A stretch of 64,000 bases of DNA from Antilocapra americana. Taxonomy: Eukaryota > Chordata > Mammalia > Artiodactyla > Antilocapridae. The DNA lies in the NCBI GenBank assembly GCA_007570785.1, contig ML660201.1:32301840-32365839 (forward strand), given 5' to 3'. The notes beneath the pieces were generated by a model, which saw nothing but the letters and a program-made list of their open reading frames with translations, was not told the DNA's origin and ran no database searches. Below, piece after piece: positions 33,520 to 44,206 of this stretch. A program made the translations under genes and the position numbers. The stretch's first letter is position 1; the number at the start of each line of letters is the position of its first letter.

Positions 33520-34050
33520 CTTGTTGCAAGTGTCAGAAAATCAACTCCAATTGGCTTTAACAAAAATTGTGTGAAAGTGTCTGGAGTGGGATTTATTAAC
33601 TGCTAAAGAGTATGTCATCAGGATTCAGCCCAGTTCTGTCTGCAGAATTTTCTCTCCCTCTGCAGTCACTTGGTCACTAAGGAAGATCTTTGCCTGTGTA
33701 AGGGGATAGACTCTTGTAGGTCTGCTCACTTAGTGTGTGCAGTGGCTACTGATTTTATATATATATCCTTTCTTCCAACAGAGTCCTAGATCTAATTCTC
33801 ATTGGTCTGGTTTGGGTTCTGTGACTCCGAGCCTCCTACTGCCTCCTACCCCTGTGTGGTACCCTCTCTTGTGTACCCTCTCTTATGCCAAGGGGTGGGG
33901 GCTACCCCATTGAAAGTCCATGCACTGAGCAAGGAAGGGAATGTGGGATATGGATCCCTAGGGGAAAATGGAGGTACAGTGGCCCAAAGAAGCAGAAATG
34001 TATGCCTGGCAAGTGAAAACATCAAGTATCCCATTTGCCTGCCTTCAGGC
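33520..34050 (-). mobile_element. Ancient LTR-like repeat (copy 3), antisense
   Basis: From left: caagtgtcagaaaatcaactccaattggc, tctaattctcattggtctgg (inverted CCAAT motif), catgcactgagcaagg, ggggaaaatggaggtacagtggcc, aagcagaaatgtatgcctgg. This is the antisense of the family seen at 240-805 and 9400-10080. An 84-codon frame at 33802-34056 lies within it and is not a gene. Confidence 0.5.
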
Positions 34051-35134
34051 TTGTGAATACCTCTTTTCCTGTAAATCCAATGAAAAAGATTTCAGTTAAT
34101 TAAGTTTCTAGTTAGTTAAACTGCAGCTAATTAAGTTTGTTAGCTAACTAGGTGCTGATGAAGTAAACAAATAGAAGAAATGTCATAGAAATAAAGTCAA
34201 CATATCCTGACAATTGATTCTGTGTGGGAAGCATGTGAGAGGGAGGATTCAAGGATGACTTTATTCCAGATGATATGACTGTTGACTATGAGGATTTCTT
34301 GTCTCTGAGCTTGACAACCTGGGGTACTATGTTTGTTCCATCTTGGTGTCACTGTAGCCTGGCATATAGTTAATTGTCAGTGACTTTTTTCACTGTTACA
34401 GAATTAGAAGATTGGGATTTTTATTTGTTTATTTATTCTTGGTGAGAAGTCATGAACTGAAATAAGGGAGCATAGTGGAAAAAGCAGATTAAGGAGAAAA
34501 GATGCTGAGTGTGAATTTGGAAGTGAGATGCACCTGACCTGTTAGTGGAACAGGGGCAGTGGGAACATGGAACTCAGGTCCATTTGGTTGTATCCTGGGA
34601 AAATCCAATTTTAAGTGTAACTTCAGTTTAAAGCACAATTTTCTCTAGTAAAAATGTAGGCATATTTCCTCATGAGACACAGAAGGTGGGGTGCTGTATT
34701 AAGGAAAAAGACTATTCAAGAGAAGTACTCATGGAGTATTTTTTCTTAAATGCACTGATGTCTGGGTCTCTGAGGGATTATGTGTTTCCCGAGGTTTCCA
34801 TTTGTGAGTGGCAAATTGTGTTCATGCCACATTTTAGTAACATTAACATATCACTGCCTCAATGAAGACAATTTGGGGCACAAAAATTATAGTCAAGGAA
34901 AAATTCACATTTGTTTCTATTGTAGTCAGCTGAACTTCAACTCTTCCTAGGGCTAGTGATAAGGTAAATAGAACTACAAACAGAGCTGGAAATGGGTAAA
35001 TAGTTTCTTCAGTCATTCTCAACACCGAAACTCCCTATTTTATATTTAATAATAAATATTTTTAGTATTCCCTTTATTTTCAAAAATGAGAACTAGTAGA
35101 TAATATATTTTTAAATATGCCTGATTCTTCTCTC
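34051..35134. other. Unassigned stretch
   Basis: At 34098-34150 the phrase aattaagttt occurs twice within a palindrome-rich TAGTTAGTTAA/TTAGCTAACTAG segment. A short antisense L2-like phrase (gaggattcaaggatgacttta) lies near 34242. Otherwise nothing I can name. Confidence 0.4.
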
Positions 35135-35360
35135 TCTATTATTATTTTTTGTTGAAGTATAGTTGTTTTATAATGCTTTACTAGTTTCAAGTATACAGCA
35201 AAATGCTTCAGTTATTACATATATGTATATTCTTTTTCAGATTCTTTTCCATTATAAGTTATTATAAGATAATTGCATATGGTTCCATGTGCTATAAAGT
35301 AGGTGCTTGCTGTTTATTTTATATATAGTAGTGTGTATCTGTGAATCCCAAATTCTTAAC
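35135..35360 (-). mobile_element. L1 3' end, antisense
   Basis: ttttttgttgaagtatagttgttttataatg, agtttcaagtatacagcaaaatgcttcag, tctttttcagattcttttccattataag, ttccatgtgctataaagtagg, tatatagtagtgtgtatctgtgaatccc: antisense L1 3' UTR of the older artiodactyl/L1MA type. Confidence 0.82.
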
Positions 35361-35477
35361 TTAACTTTAATTCATCTAATTCTTAAAAATCATGTACTTA
35401 TCTAACCCTAGAAAATAAAAATGGAATTAATTTATGACAAATGATCCATGTTGCAGTATGTGAGTGATACTTAAGCA

Positions 35478-35582
35478 CAGGTTTTCTACAGCAGCACTTC
35501 TCTTGAGAATTTTCTAAAATGCATATTCTGATTCTGCGGCTCTGGTGTGGGGCCTAAGATTATTCATTTCTAGCAATCTATG
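35478..35582. mobile_element. hAT-Charlie (MER3/MER5-like) fragment
   Basis: ttttctaaaatgcatattctgattctgcggctctggtgtggggcctaagattattcatttctagcaa follows the central part of these short hAT elements. Confidence 0.6.
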
Positions 35583-35968
35583 AGGAAATGCTGGTACCAA
35601 TGAATGTGATCCCCATGTTGGATAAGAAGACTCTGAAGGACATAATAAGATATCAGATGCTTGTGCTTATACACAGACTCTTTATGAATGTTTCAGCTCC
35701 GAAACCCACTGCTGTAGATGCGTTGAATGGGCTACCATTGCTGTGGGTGATGCTATTTTTGAAATGGTAAACACTCCTTAGTAAAGTTCCCAGCAAAGCG
35801 GAATAGCAGTTTTTTCCACATTTTACACAATTTTACATGCCAAGTATATTAAGACTGTAAAGCAAAAACAGAAACAAAAAAATTATTCTTTGTGTTTTTG
35901 TGAACTGAAGGAAGTTTCTAGATTTGGAAGCATGACATTTTGTTTCCTACCCACTAGGACGGTCCTAT

Positions 35969-36917
35969 ATACGTCAAGGCTATATATTGTCACCCTACTT
36001 ATTTAACTTATATGCAGAGTACATCATGAGAAACACTGGGCTGGATGAAGCACAAGTTGGAATCAAGATTACCAGGAGAAATATCAATAACCTCAGATAT
36101 GCAGATGACACCACCCTTATGGCAGAAAGTGAAGAAGAACTAAAGAGCCTCTTGATGAAAGTGAGAGAGGAGAGTGAAAAAGTTGGCTTAAAACTCAACA
36201 TTCAGAAAACTAAGATCATGGCATCTGGTCCCATCACTTCATGGCAAATAGATGGGGAAAAGTGGCAGACTTTAATTTTCTGGGCTTCAAAGTCACTGCA
36301 GATTGTGACTGCAGCCACCATCTTAAATTGAATTTAATTTAATTTAATTAAAAGCATCTTAATTAAAGGACACTTGCTCCTTGGAAGGAAAGTTATGACC
36401 AACCTAGACAGCATGTTCAAAAGCAGAGACATTATTTTTGCCAATAAAGGTCTGTTTAATCAAGACTATGGTTTTTCCAGTAGTCATGTATGGATGTGAG
36501 AGTTGGACTATAAAGAAAGCTGAGTGCTGAAGAATTGATGCTTTTGAACTGTGGTGTTGGAGAAGACTCTTGAGAGTTCCTTGGACTGCAAGGAGATTGA
36601 ACCAGTCCATTCTAAACAAAATCAGTCCTGAATATTCACTGGGAGGACTGATGTTGAAGCTGAAACTCCAATACTTTGGCCACCTGATGCAAAGAACTGA
36701 CTCATTAGGAAAGACCATGACACTGGGAAAGATTGAAGGCAGGAGGAGGAGGGGATGACAGAGGATGAGATGGTTGGATGACATCACTGACTCGATGAAC
36801 ATGAGTTTAAGTAAACTCCAGGAGTTGGTGATGGACAGGGAGGCCTAACGTGCTGCAGTCCATGAGGTCGCAGAGTCTGACATGACTGAGTGACTGCCCT
36901 GAACTGAACTAAACTGA
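35969..36917 (+). mobile_element. BovB LINE, 5'-truncated, RT catalytic box in frame
   Basis: Starts at acgtcaaggctatatattgtc inside the reverse transcriptase domain and runs to the ACTGA tail (36900-36917). The catalytic box reads LRYADDTTLM in frame at about 36095-36124 within a 114-codon fragment (35987-36331). A frameshift follows near 36255. An AATTT/AATTA repeat insertion at about 36326-36365 (ttgaatttaatttaatttaatt) breaks the next segment, so the copy is dead. The C-terminal region survives as a 62-codon piece at 36570-36758. No clean target duplication was seen. Confidence 0.94.
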
Positions 36918-38120
36918 GGGCACTCCCTAGTTACACACAATTCTGTGAGACACTCTGCCCATCAGATCCCACTCTTGCTTCTCATTTGCTGTATATATAG
37001 CTCTCTTTTCCTCTGGATTCAGAAAACACTCCATAGATTTCCAAGATGCCCCCAGGGAGGACGTACCATCTGTTGAGGACTTCTGAACCCAAAGACCAAT
37101 ACATGGGAACAGGCCACAGGGACATTCAGAGGTGAGATGTCATTCCCTATAGTTTATTTAGGCACATTGTCCCATAATCCAGGCCCCGTGCTTAATAGAG
37201 AGATGGAAGTCCTTGCTTGCACAGCACATGACAGCTGAAGGGCACATTCTTTTCGGAGGTGTTTTCCCTGCTGTTCACTTTGTTACCCTGGTAATTGGGG
37301 GAAGTTGCTATGGCCATATTTGCTGATGACAGATTTGTTTTGCAGTGTGTTGTGAGAGGGTGTTAAACGCAGGCCTGTGAAGAAACTGAAGCAAACGGAG
37401 ATAATTTGGGGGCAGGGGTGGAAATAAGCAAGTGTAACTTCCTGGTAACTGCAGACTGAATTGTTTTTCCAGCTTAGTTTTTACCTCTCCCAGTGGCCCT
37501 GTGTTTCCAGCGTCAGAGACCATGGATATCCTCCTGACACAGAAAAATAAAGAGCAGTTATTCGAGGTGATGTAATTCTCTGAAGTCCTACCTTTGTACC
37601 ATACAGTTCTGCTGAAAGCCTTATTTCTAGGTTTTAATAGTTGTATTACAAGAACGATTTATATTCAAGGAACCACCACTTCTGGATTCAACATTAACTG
37701 CCTCAAGATAGGTTCTTAACTTAAAAAATCTTAACATCTTAACCCTGAAACAAGTTGCCTTCTTTCTCATTGTGCTGGGTAAGAAATACATACAGTGAAG
37801 ATGATTTTTTTCCTCCTTTTGATATTAAGCATTTTTAATACCATTGGAGTATAAGAATCCTTAGAGTATATTCATTTTAGGGTATTTGAAAAATAAATTA
37901 CAAATTTGAGAGAAAAATTAAGCAGCAGGTAACGTGTGCCTCATCTTACCATCTGAAATGACAACTTCAGACAAGTATTTCTTCCTAATATTTTTTTAAA
38001 ATAAAAATAGTATAGGCACATGTTCACATTTTAACAAAATCAGAATAGTTCCACTCATTTTGTATGCTAGTGTTTTTATTTAGTGTTTTAAAGTGTGCAT
38101 CTTAATGATGCTTCATATTA
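36918..38120. other. Unassigned stretch
   Basis: No gene or named repeat recognised. AT-rich from about 37800. Confidence 0.4.
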
Positions 38121-38242
38121 GCACTAATTTTTTATTAATAGAAAACTTTGAGATACTCATAGGTTCACATGCAGTTTCATGAGATGCTTTTGACACTTGG
38201 CCCAGTTTCCTCCAATGGTTACATTTTGCAAAACTCAAGTAT

Positions 38243-38580
38243 AGAAACAGAAACAGACTTGCAGACATAGAGAACAGACCTGTGGTTGCCAAGGGGAGAG
38301 GGTGGGAGGGGTGGAGTGGGAGATTGGGTTTAGCAGATGGAAACCGTTATATATAGAATGGATAAACTGCAAGGTCCTACTGTATCTAGCAAGGGGAAAT
38401 ATATTCAATATCTTGTGATAAGACAAAATGGAAAAAGGATATAAAAATGAATGTATATATGTGTATATACATTTATATGTGTATTATATACATCTATATG
38501 TATAACTGAATCACTTTGCTGTACTGTACAAATCAGCTCAATATTGTAAATCAACTGTACTTCAATTTAAAAAAGAAAGA
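38243..38580 (+). mobile_element. Second L1 3' end, sense, nested in antisense L1
   Basis: aacagacttgcagacatagagaacagacctgtggttgccaagg, ggggtggagtgggagattggg, ctgcaaggtcctactgtatctagc, gaatcactttgctgtactgtac, tcaactgtacttcaatttaaaaaag: sense 3' UTR of an artiodactyl/L1MA-type L1, ending in an A-rich tail. Opposite in orientation to its host L1. Confidence 0.85.
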
Positions 38581-38582
38581 AG

Positions 38583-38832
38583 GGTCAAGTGATTAGAGGG
38601 TTGGAAATTTCATCTTGTGCCACTGACTTTCAGCGAGAAAGAAGTATCTGGAGATGAACTCTATGAAAACTTTTGAACCACAAGATTTGGGGAGGTTCCA
38701 AGTTAGGGAACACATCAGGATGACACACTACTAGCGGGCATGGCAGCCCCACACACATACACATCCTCTTATCTTTGGCTGTTCCTTAGTTGCATCTCTT
38801 TATATTTAACCACTAGCAGTAAGTAAAAACAA
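38583..38832 (+). mobile_element. LTR-like repeat relic
   Basis: gggtcaagtgattagagggttggaaatttcatc, tgactttcagcgagaaag, ggttccaagttagggaacacatc, gcatggcagccccacac, ctcttatctttggctgttcc, accactagcagtaagtaa: a mammalian LTR-like consensus I recognise but do not name. Confidence 0.5.
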
Positions 38833-39656
38833 AACAAAAAAAACAACAAAGAACACCTCTAGTGTGATATCCCATCGCAGATACTGATAGTGGTACAATC
38901 TACCGGTTTTGTTACAGTTTTTCCTGTTGTACTCATTTGTGTGGATACATGTACTTGGTTTTATAAAGTTTAGTCACCTGCCTTTGTTTGTGTGTCCACC
39001 TCCACAGTCAGGTATGAACAATTTTGATATCACAACTAGCCCTCCTGACTCCCTTTTACAGCCACACCCATCTCCATCCTGCCTCCACTTCTAACCCCTG
39101 ATAACCACTCCTCTGACTCAATTTCTAAAATTTTGTCTTTTCAAAAATTTTATGTTACTGCAATATTATATATTAACATTTTGGGGAACCCATCCTAATT
39201 CTCTGGAGATTCATCCACATTGTTGTTAATATCAATATTCTGTTGCTTTTCAATTGCTGAGTAGTGTATCATGATGCATACATGCATACTATATATATAT
39301 GGATATAGCTTTTAGCTGGAGAAAAGCTGCTCTGAACAGTCATGTACAGTTTTTTTGTTTGGTTGCTTGTTTTAAATAAAAATTTTCATTTTTTTTTCCC
39401 CTGGGATAAATGCACATGAGTGCAACTGCTGGTCATGTTTAGTTTTATAAGAAACTGACAAACCATTTTCCAGACTTTTTGTATTATTCTCACTAGCAGT
39501 ATATGAGTGTAATCCAGTTTTGTCCCATCCTTATTAGCATATGCTGTTGTCACTGTTTTCATTTTATCCATTCTGATAGGTGTGAAATGATCGCATTGTA
39601 GTTTAAATTGACATTTCCCCAGTGCCTTATTATTTGTTCTTTGTTACTGCTGATAA

Positions 39657-39876
39657 GGGCTTCCCTGGTAGCATAGTGGTAAAGAATCCTCCTGCCAATG
39701 CAGGAGACATGGGTTCGATCCCTGGGTTGGGAAGATCCCCCTGAGAGGAAATACTTTTGAGGTGGCAACCTACTCTAATATTCTTGCCTGAGAATTCCCA
39801 TGGACAGAGGAGCCTGGCAGGCTATAGTCCATGAGGTCACAAGTTAGACACAACTGAGCAACTAAGCAATAGCAAT
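39657..39876 (+). mobile_element. Bov-tA SINE nested in L1
   Basis: Head gggcttccctggtagcatag and gggttcgatccctgggttggg, Bov-A part with ccatggacagaggagcctggcagg. A diverged duplication, tgccttattat/tgcctaataat, may lie at 39623 and 39879. That would leave about 23 extra bases (39634-39656) upstream of the SINE unexplained. Confidence 0.92.
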
Positions 39877-40560
39877 AATGCCTAATAATGTTGAATGTTT
39901 CTTCATGTGCTTGCCATCTGTAGATCTTCTTCAGTCAGATATCTATTCAGGCCCCTTTTGCTCGTTTTTAAAAATTGGACTTTTTGTTTTTAATGTTTTT
40001 TTGATGTTTGAGAGTTCTTTATATGTTCTTGATACTAGTCACATATGTGATATGAAATATTTTCTCCCAGTCTGTAGGTTGTCTTTTTCTTCATGTGGGT
40101 TTTCATAGAGCAAAAGTTTTAAATTTTGATTAGGTTCAAATGATCAATTTTTTCTTTTTATGAATCAATATTTTCAGTGTCAAGTCTAATAGTTATAATA
40201 GCATTTTCTCTAGATCTAAAGATTTTTGCATTTTTTTCTCCTTAAAAGTGTAAAAGTTTTGTGTATGGTGTGAGATTATGTCAGTAGTCATTTATTTTGC
40301 CAATGAATATCTACTTGTTCTAGTTCCATTTGTTGAAAAGACTAATCCTCTGTTTGAATGCTTTTTGCACCTTTGTCAATCAGTTAGGCGTGTTTGGGTA
40401 GGTCTGTTTCTGGGTTCTAGATTATATTCCATTGATTTTTGTGTCTTTCCCTCTGTCCTCATTATTGTAGCTCTGTAACAAACCTTAATATTAGGTAGAG
40501 TGATTCCTTCCACCTTATTGTTTGTCAGGATTGTTGTAGCTCTTCTAGGCCTGCTTGTCG

Positions 40561-41613
40561 TGGGTGGGTCCTCTTTTCTGGTTTTGCATACCTGTCTTTG
40601 ATGTTCATTTTCATCCCTGGACTCAATGTTCTCATTTTCCTTCCAGAGATTATTTGGTTTTACAGAGGGAACATTTCCTTTCCCCAGGAAATCCTGTCTT
40701 TTATTTTTCCTTACTCAGTTTTCACAATTAAAATTGTAGATGTCAACGATTTTATTTATGTGCACCTAAGCCTGCTGAACTGTTCAAGGACATTGCCGTG
40801 GACTCATTCTGGCCTTTTTTCTTTTAACCATCATCTACTTATTTCAGTTTTGTTCAAGTTTATCTACATGATTGGAAATGGGGATGGGAATTGGGAAATT
40901 AGCTACTGACAATCTCACAGTATTATGTTCAAAAGCAAGAGGGTTTTGCACTGGAATCTCAGTGAACTTGAGTATAAATATTAGTGCTCAGGGTCTGCCA
41001 GTGTTTATTTAAACAGAAAGTTTTTTGGAGTTATCTTCTTTGGAAAATGTTTCCAAACAATATGACAGCAAAATGATAGTGTAAATTGTAATGTCTGTCT
41101 CAGTTAGATTTATAAACATAGAAAGAGTCTTTTTCTGAAAAATGTTTGGGTTGTTCATTTAGAGTGAAAATGATATAACTCACGCTATAAAATAAGGGCA
41201 GGATGAAATAATGATTTTATCTTTGAGAGTCAAAGGTCCTTTGTTACTTGCCAGGGAGTTGGAGGGAACGGTTTGTTTGGGGCAGATGTTTTTAGATTGT
41301 GGTCTGTGAGTAAATCCCAGGTCTTTGGAAGAGAGAAGGAATACTTTCAGGGAGAGATGATTTAGAATTATTCTTAGTTCATAAATAATGGAATGAGTAT
41401 TCTTAAGTGTCTCTGATCATGCTGTTGCCAATAAACCATGGAGTACCTAAGCTCTCTTCTCAAAGTTCCTGAGACACTTGTGCACAGAAGATGAATCAGA
41501 GCGCAAGCACGTAGAAGGCTTTGTCCCCATGCCCCCTGCAGACCTTGATTAAGCATGTCTAGACCTACGCACCTGTGGGGAACACCTTTCTTGAGCCTTG
41601 TCAGGCAAACCAG
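40561..41613. other. Unassigned stretch
   Basis: No gene or named repeat recognised. A 103-codon frame at 40598-40909 has no known domain. Confidence 0.4.
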
Positions 41614-42541
41614 GCATCAGTTCTTCAGCGCTCAGCTTTCTTTATGGTCCAACTCTCACACCCATACATGACTACTGGAAAAGCCATAGTTTTGATTAGA
41701 TGGACCTTTGTTGGCAAAGTAACGTCTCTGCTTTGTAATGTGCTGTCTAGGTTGGTCATAGGTTTCCTTCCAAGGAGTAAGCGAATTTTAATTTCATGGC
41801 TGCAATCACCATCTGCAGTGATTTTGGAGCCCAAGAAAATAAAATCTCTCACTGTTTCCATTTTTTTCCCCATCAATTTGTCTTGAAGTGATGGGACCGT
41901 GATCTTCATTTTTTGAATGTTGAGTTTTAAGCCAACTTTTTCACTCTCCATTCACTTTCATCAAGAGGCCCTTTAGTTCCTTTTTGATTTCTGCCATAAG
42001 GGTGGTGTCATCTACATATCTGAGGTTATTGGTATTTCTCTCAGCAATCTTGATTCTAGCTTCTGCTTCATCCAGCCTGGCATTTCTCATGATGTACTCT
42101 GCATATAAGTTAAATAAGGAGGGTGACAATAAACAGCCTTGATGTATTCCTTAGCAACCAGTCCATTGTTCCATGTCTGGTTCTAACTGTTGCTTCTTGA
42201 CCTGCATACAGATTTCTCAGGAGGCAGGTAAATTGGTCTGGTACTCCCATCTGTTTAAGAATTTTCCACAGTTTGTTGTGATCCTCACAGTCAAAGGTTT
42301 TGGCATAGTCAATAAAGCAGAAATAGATGTTTTTCTGGAACTCTCTTGCTTTTTCTATGATCCAGCAGGTGTTGGCGATTTGATCTCTGGTTCCTCTGGC
42401 TTTTCTAAATTCAGCTTGAACATCTGTAAGTTCTTGCGATTCACGTACTGTTGAAGCCTCACTTGGGGAATTTTGAGCATTTCTTTGCTAGCCTGTGAGA
42501 TCAGTGCAGTTGGGTGGTAGTTTGAACATTCTTTGGCATGT
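41614..42541 (-). mobile_element. BovB LINE internal segment, lacking its 3' end, antisense
   Basis: Reverse complement of BovB from the region encoding ...AERRRIDA (41614) back past the RT catalytic box to the region upstream of the finger/palm (tttgctagcctgtgagatcag, gttgggtggtagtttgaacattctttggcatg at 42486-42540). The box reads YVDDTTLM near 42010-42035. Frames are broken (41625-41951 and 41941-42129). Unlike the other copies, the 3' UTR and tail are absent: the element begins in mid-ORF, so the 3' side was lost after insertion or never came in with it. Confidence 0.93.
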
Positions 42542-43896
42542 CACATGCCTGTGACAATTCTAGTATATATCCCCGGTTGTCCCAGTATAATGAATTATTT
42601 AAAGTACTCCCCTTCAGTCTCAAGAGGGTCCATGTTTGGATGATATTACAGGCCCCGTAGACTTAGCACACTTAAGTCCTAAACAAATCAAAAGGAAAGT
42701 ATTGGTGACAGCACACGGTGACCTTCCCTTAGTGCTTGGAGGAGGCTGCCCTAGGCTTCTGTCCACTCATGTGCCCTGACTGAGATGAGTTAGGCATAGT
42801 TCCAGAGAATCTAACAGATCTTGCAGATCTGTTCTACTTTTTGTCACGAAAGAATAGGAAGCATACAAACAAAAAAGTATGAAAGGTCAGGGCTTTTCCT
42901 ACCCATGCCTTTCCACCTTTCTACCCATATTTCAAAGGGGAGAAGCTTTGAAGTCAAGGGAGGAAAAGGTTCTGTCTCCTTCATCCCATTTCATCAAGAG
43001 AAGAGTCAGTGCCAGAATATCAGCATCATGTTGCCATGCTGTCTCCTAAAGCCTTAACTGTGTTACTGTCCGAGAGCCCTGGAATCTCAGGAGATGGGCA
43101 AGATTCTGCAGCCCCATGCTCTCAGACTTCTGTCGGGCAGAAAGCAACCCCTATCCAGTCTTTGAGACCACCAATGACCTTTGCCCTCTCCGACGATGGT
43201 AGTCATCTTCTTACTGGATGGTAGAATGAAGGTGGGAGATATGAAGGGTTTTCTTAAAGCCACATCTGTCTCCTGCTCTTCATGAATAGTCCCCAGGTTT
43301 TTATCATTATTTTGCCTCTAAGGAATGCGGTGACATGATGAAACTTTCCCACAATGTAAGGGTAGCATCAGTGCCTACACTCTTCTTAGGTATAGCATGT
43401 TTAACAGTATTTTTTAAACACATAAATAGTGATACCAACAATTTATATATCTCAAAAAGTCTCATTTTAGGAAGAAATGAAACTGATATCTTAAACATTT
43501 CTTTAGAAAGTATTTGTTACTATTAATGGCTGTATCAGTAAGGAATACATACAATATTCGAAGTTTGAGCAGTACAATTCACACATTTCTCACTGAACTA
43601 AAGAAGATAGAGTAGAATGCAGATATGAGAGGACAACCTTTTTTGTGAATGTGCCTCTAATTCATACTAGTTTATGTGAAAAAAAGAAGAAAATAATTAG
43701 CAAAGCTGAACGCTTGATTGTTACATTTCTTGTTCCATTCTTTCTACCCTTTTGGGAAGTATACTGGAGTGTTTGAGGACCTCTGAGCAAGAGTGGGGAC
43801 ATTAAACAGCTACAGGCCTTAAGTCATCTGTACAGGTAACATGTAGGACCCTCTGAAGGCAGCACCCTCTGCAAAGTCTTGTGGGTTGGATTTATT
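42542..43896. other. Unassigned stretch
   Basis: No gene or named repeat recognised. Confidence 0.4.
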
Positions 43897-43909
43897 CTCC
43901 TTTCTTTTT

Positions 43910-44193
43910 TTTTTAAATTTTATTCAATTTTGACTGCACTGGGTCTTCATCGCTACACACAGGATTTCTCATTGTGGTGGCTTCTCATTCTGGTGGCTTC
44001 TCTTGTGGAGCACAAGCTCTAGGCACACGGGCTCAGTAGTTGCTGCTCATGGGCTCTAGAATGCAGGCTCACTAGTTGTGCTTTTGGGCTTAGTTGCTCT
44101 GAGACCTGTGGAATCTTCCCAGACCAGGGGTTGAACCCCTATCCCTTGCATTGCGAGGTGGATTCTTAGCCACTGGATCACCAGGGAAGTCTC
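43910..44193 (-). mobile_element. CHR-type SINE, antisense
   Basis: ttgactgcactgggtcttcatcgctac, ggtggcttctcttgtggagcac, ctctaggcacacgggctcagtagttg, cttagttgctctgagacc, ending ccactggatcaccagggaagtc. Contains a small internal duplication (gtggcttctcattgtgg/ctggtggcttctc). Perfect 13-bp target duplication ctcctttcttttt at 43897-43909 and 44194-44206. Confidence 0.92.
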
Positions 44194-44206
44194 CTCCTTT
44201 CTTTTT

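Larger units (their letters stand above)
38125..40560 (-). mobile_element. Old L1 (ORF2 end to 3' UTR), antisense, with nested insertions
   Basis: Reverse complement of an old L1. The 3' end at 38125-38242 has acatgcagtttcatgag, cagtttcctccaatggttacattttgcaaaac. It continues at 38866-39656 (ggtacaatctacc...agccacacccatctcc...ggagattcatccacattgttg...gctgagtagtgtatc...aactgctggtcatg) and 39877-40560 (ttgaatgtttcttcatgtgc...ttctcccagtctgtaggttgtc...ccatttgttgaaaagac...ttctgggttctag...ccttattg). Interrupted by an L1 3' end, an LTR-like repeat and a Bov-tA. Confidence 0.85.

Noticed and set aside
35987..36331. Reverse transcriptase fragment as a host gene
   Set aside because: The YADD-containing frame is part of a truncated BovB with frameshifts on both sides.
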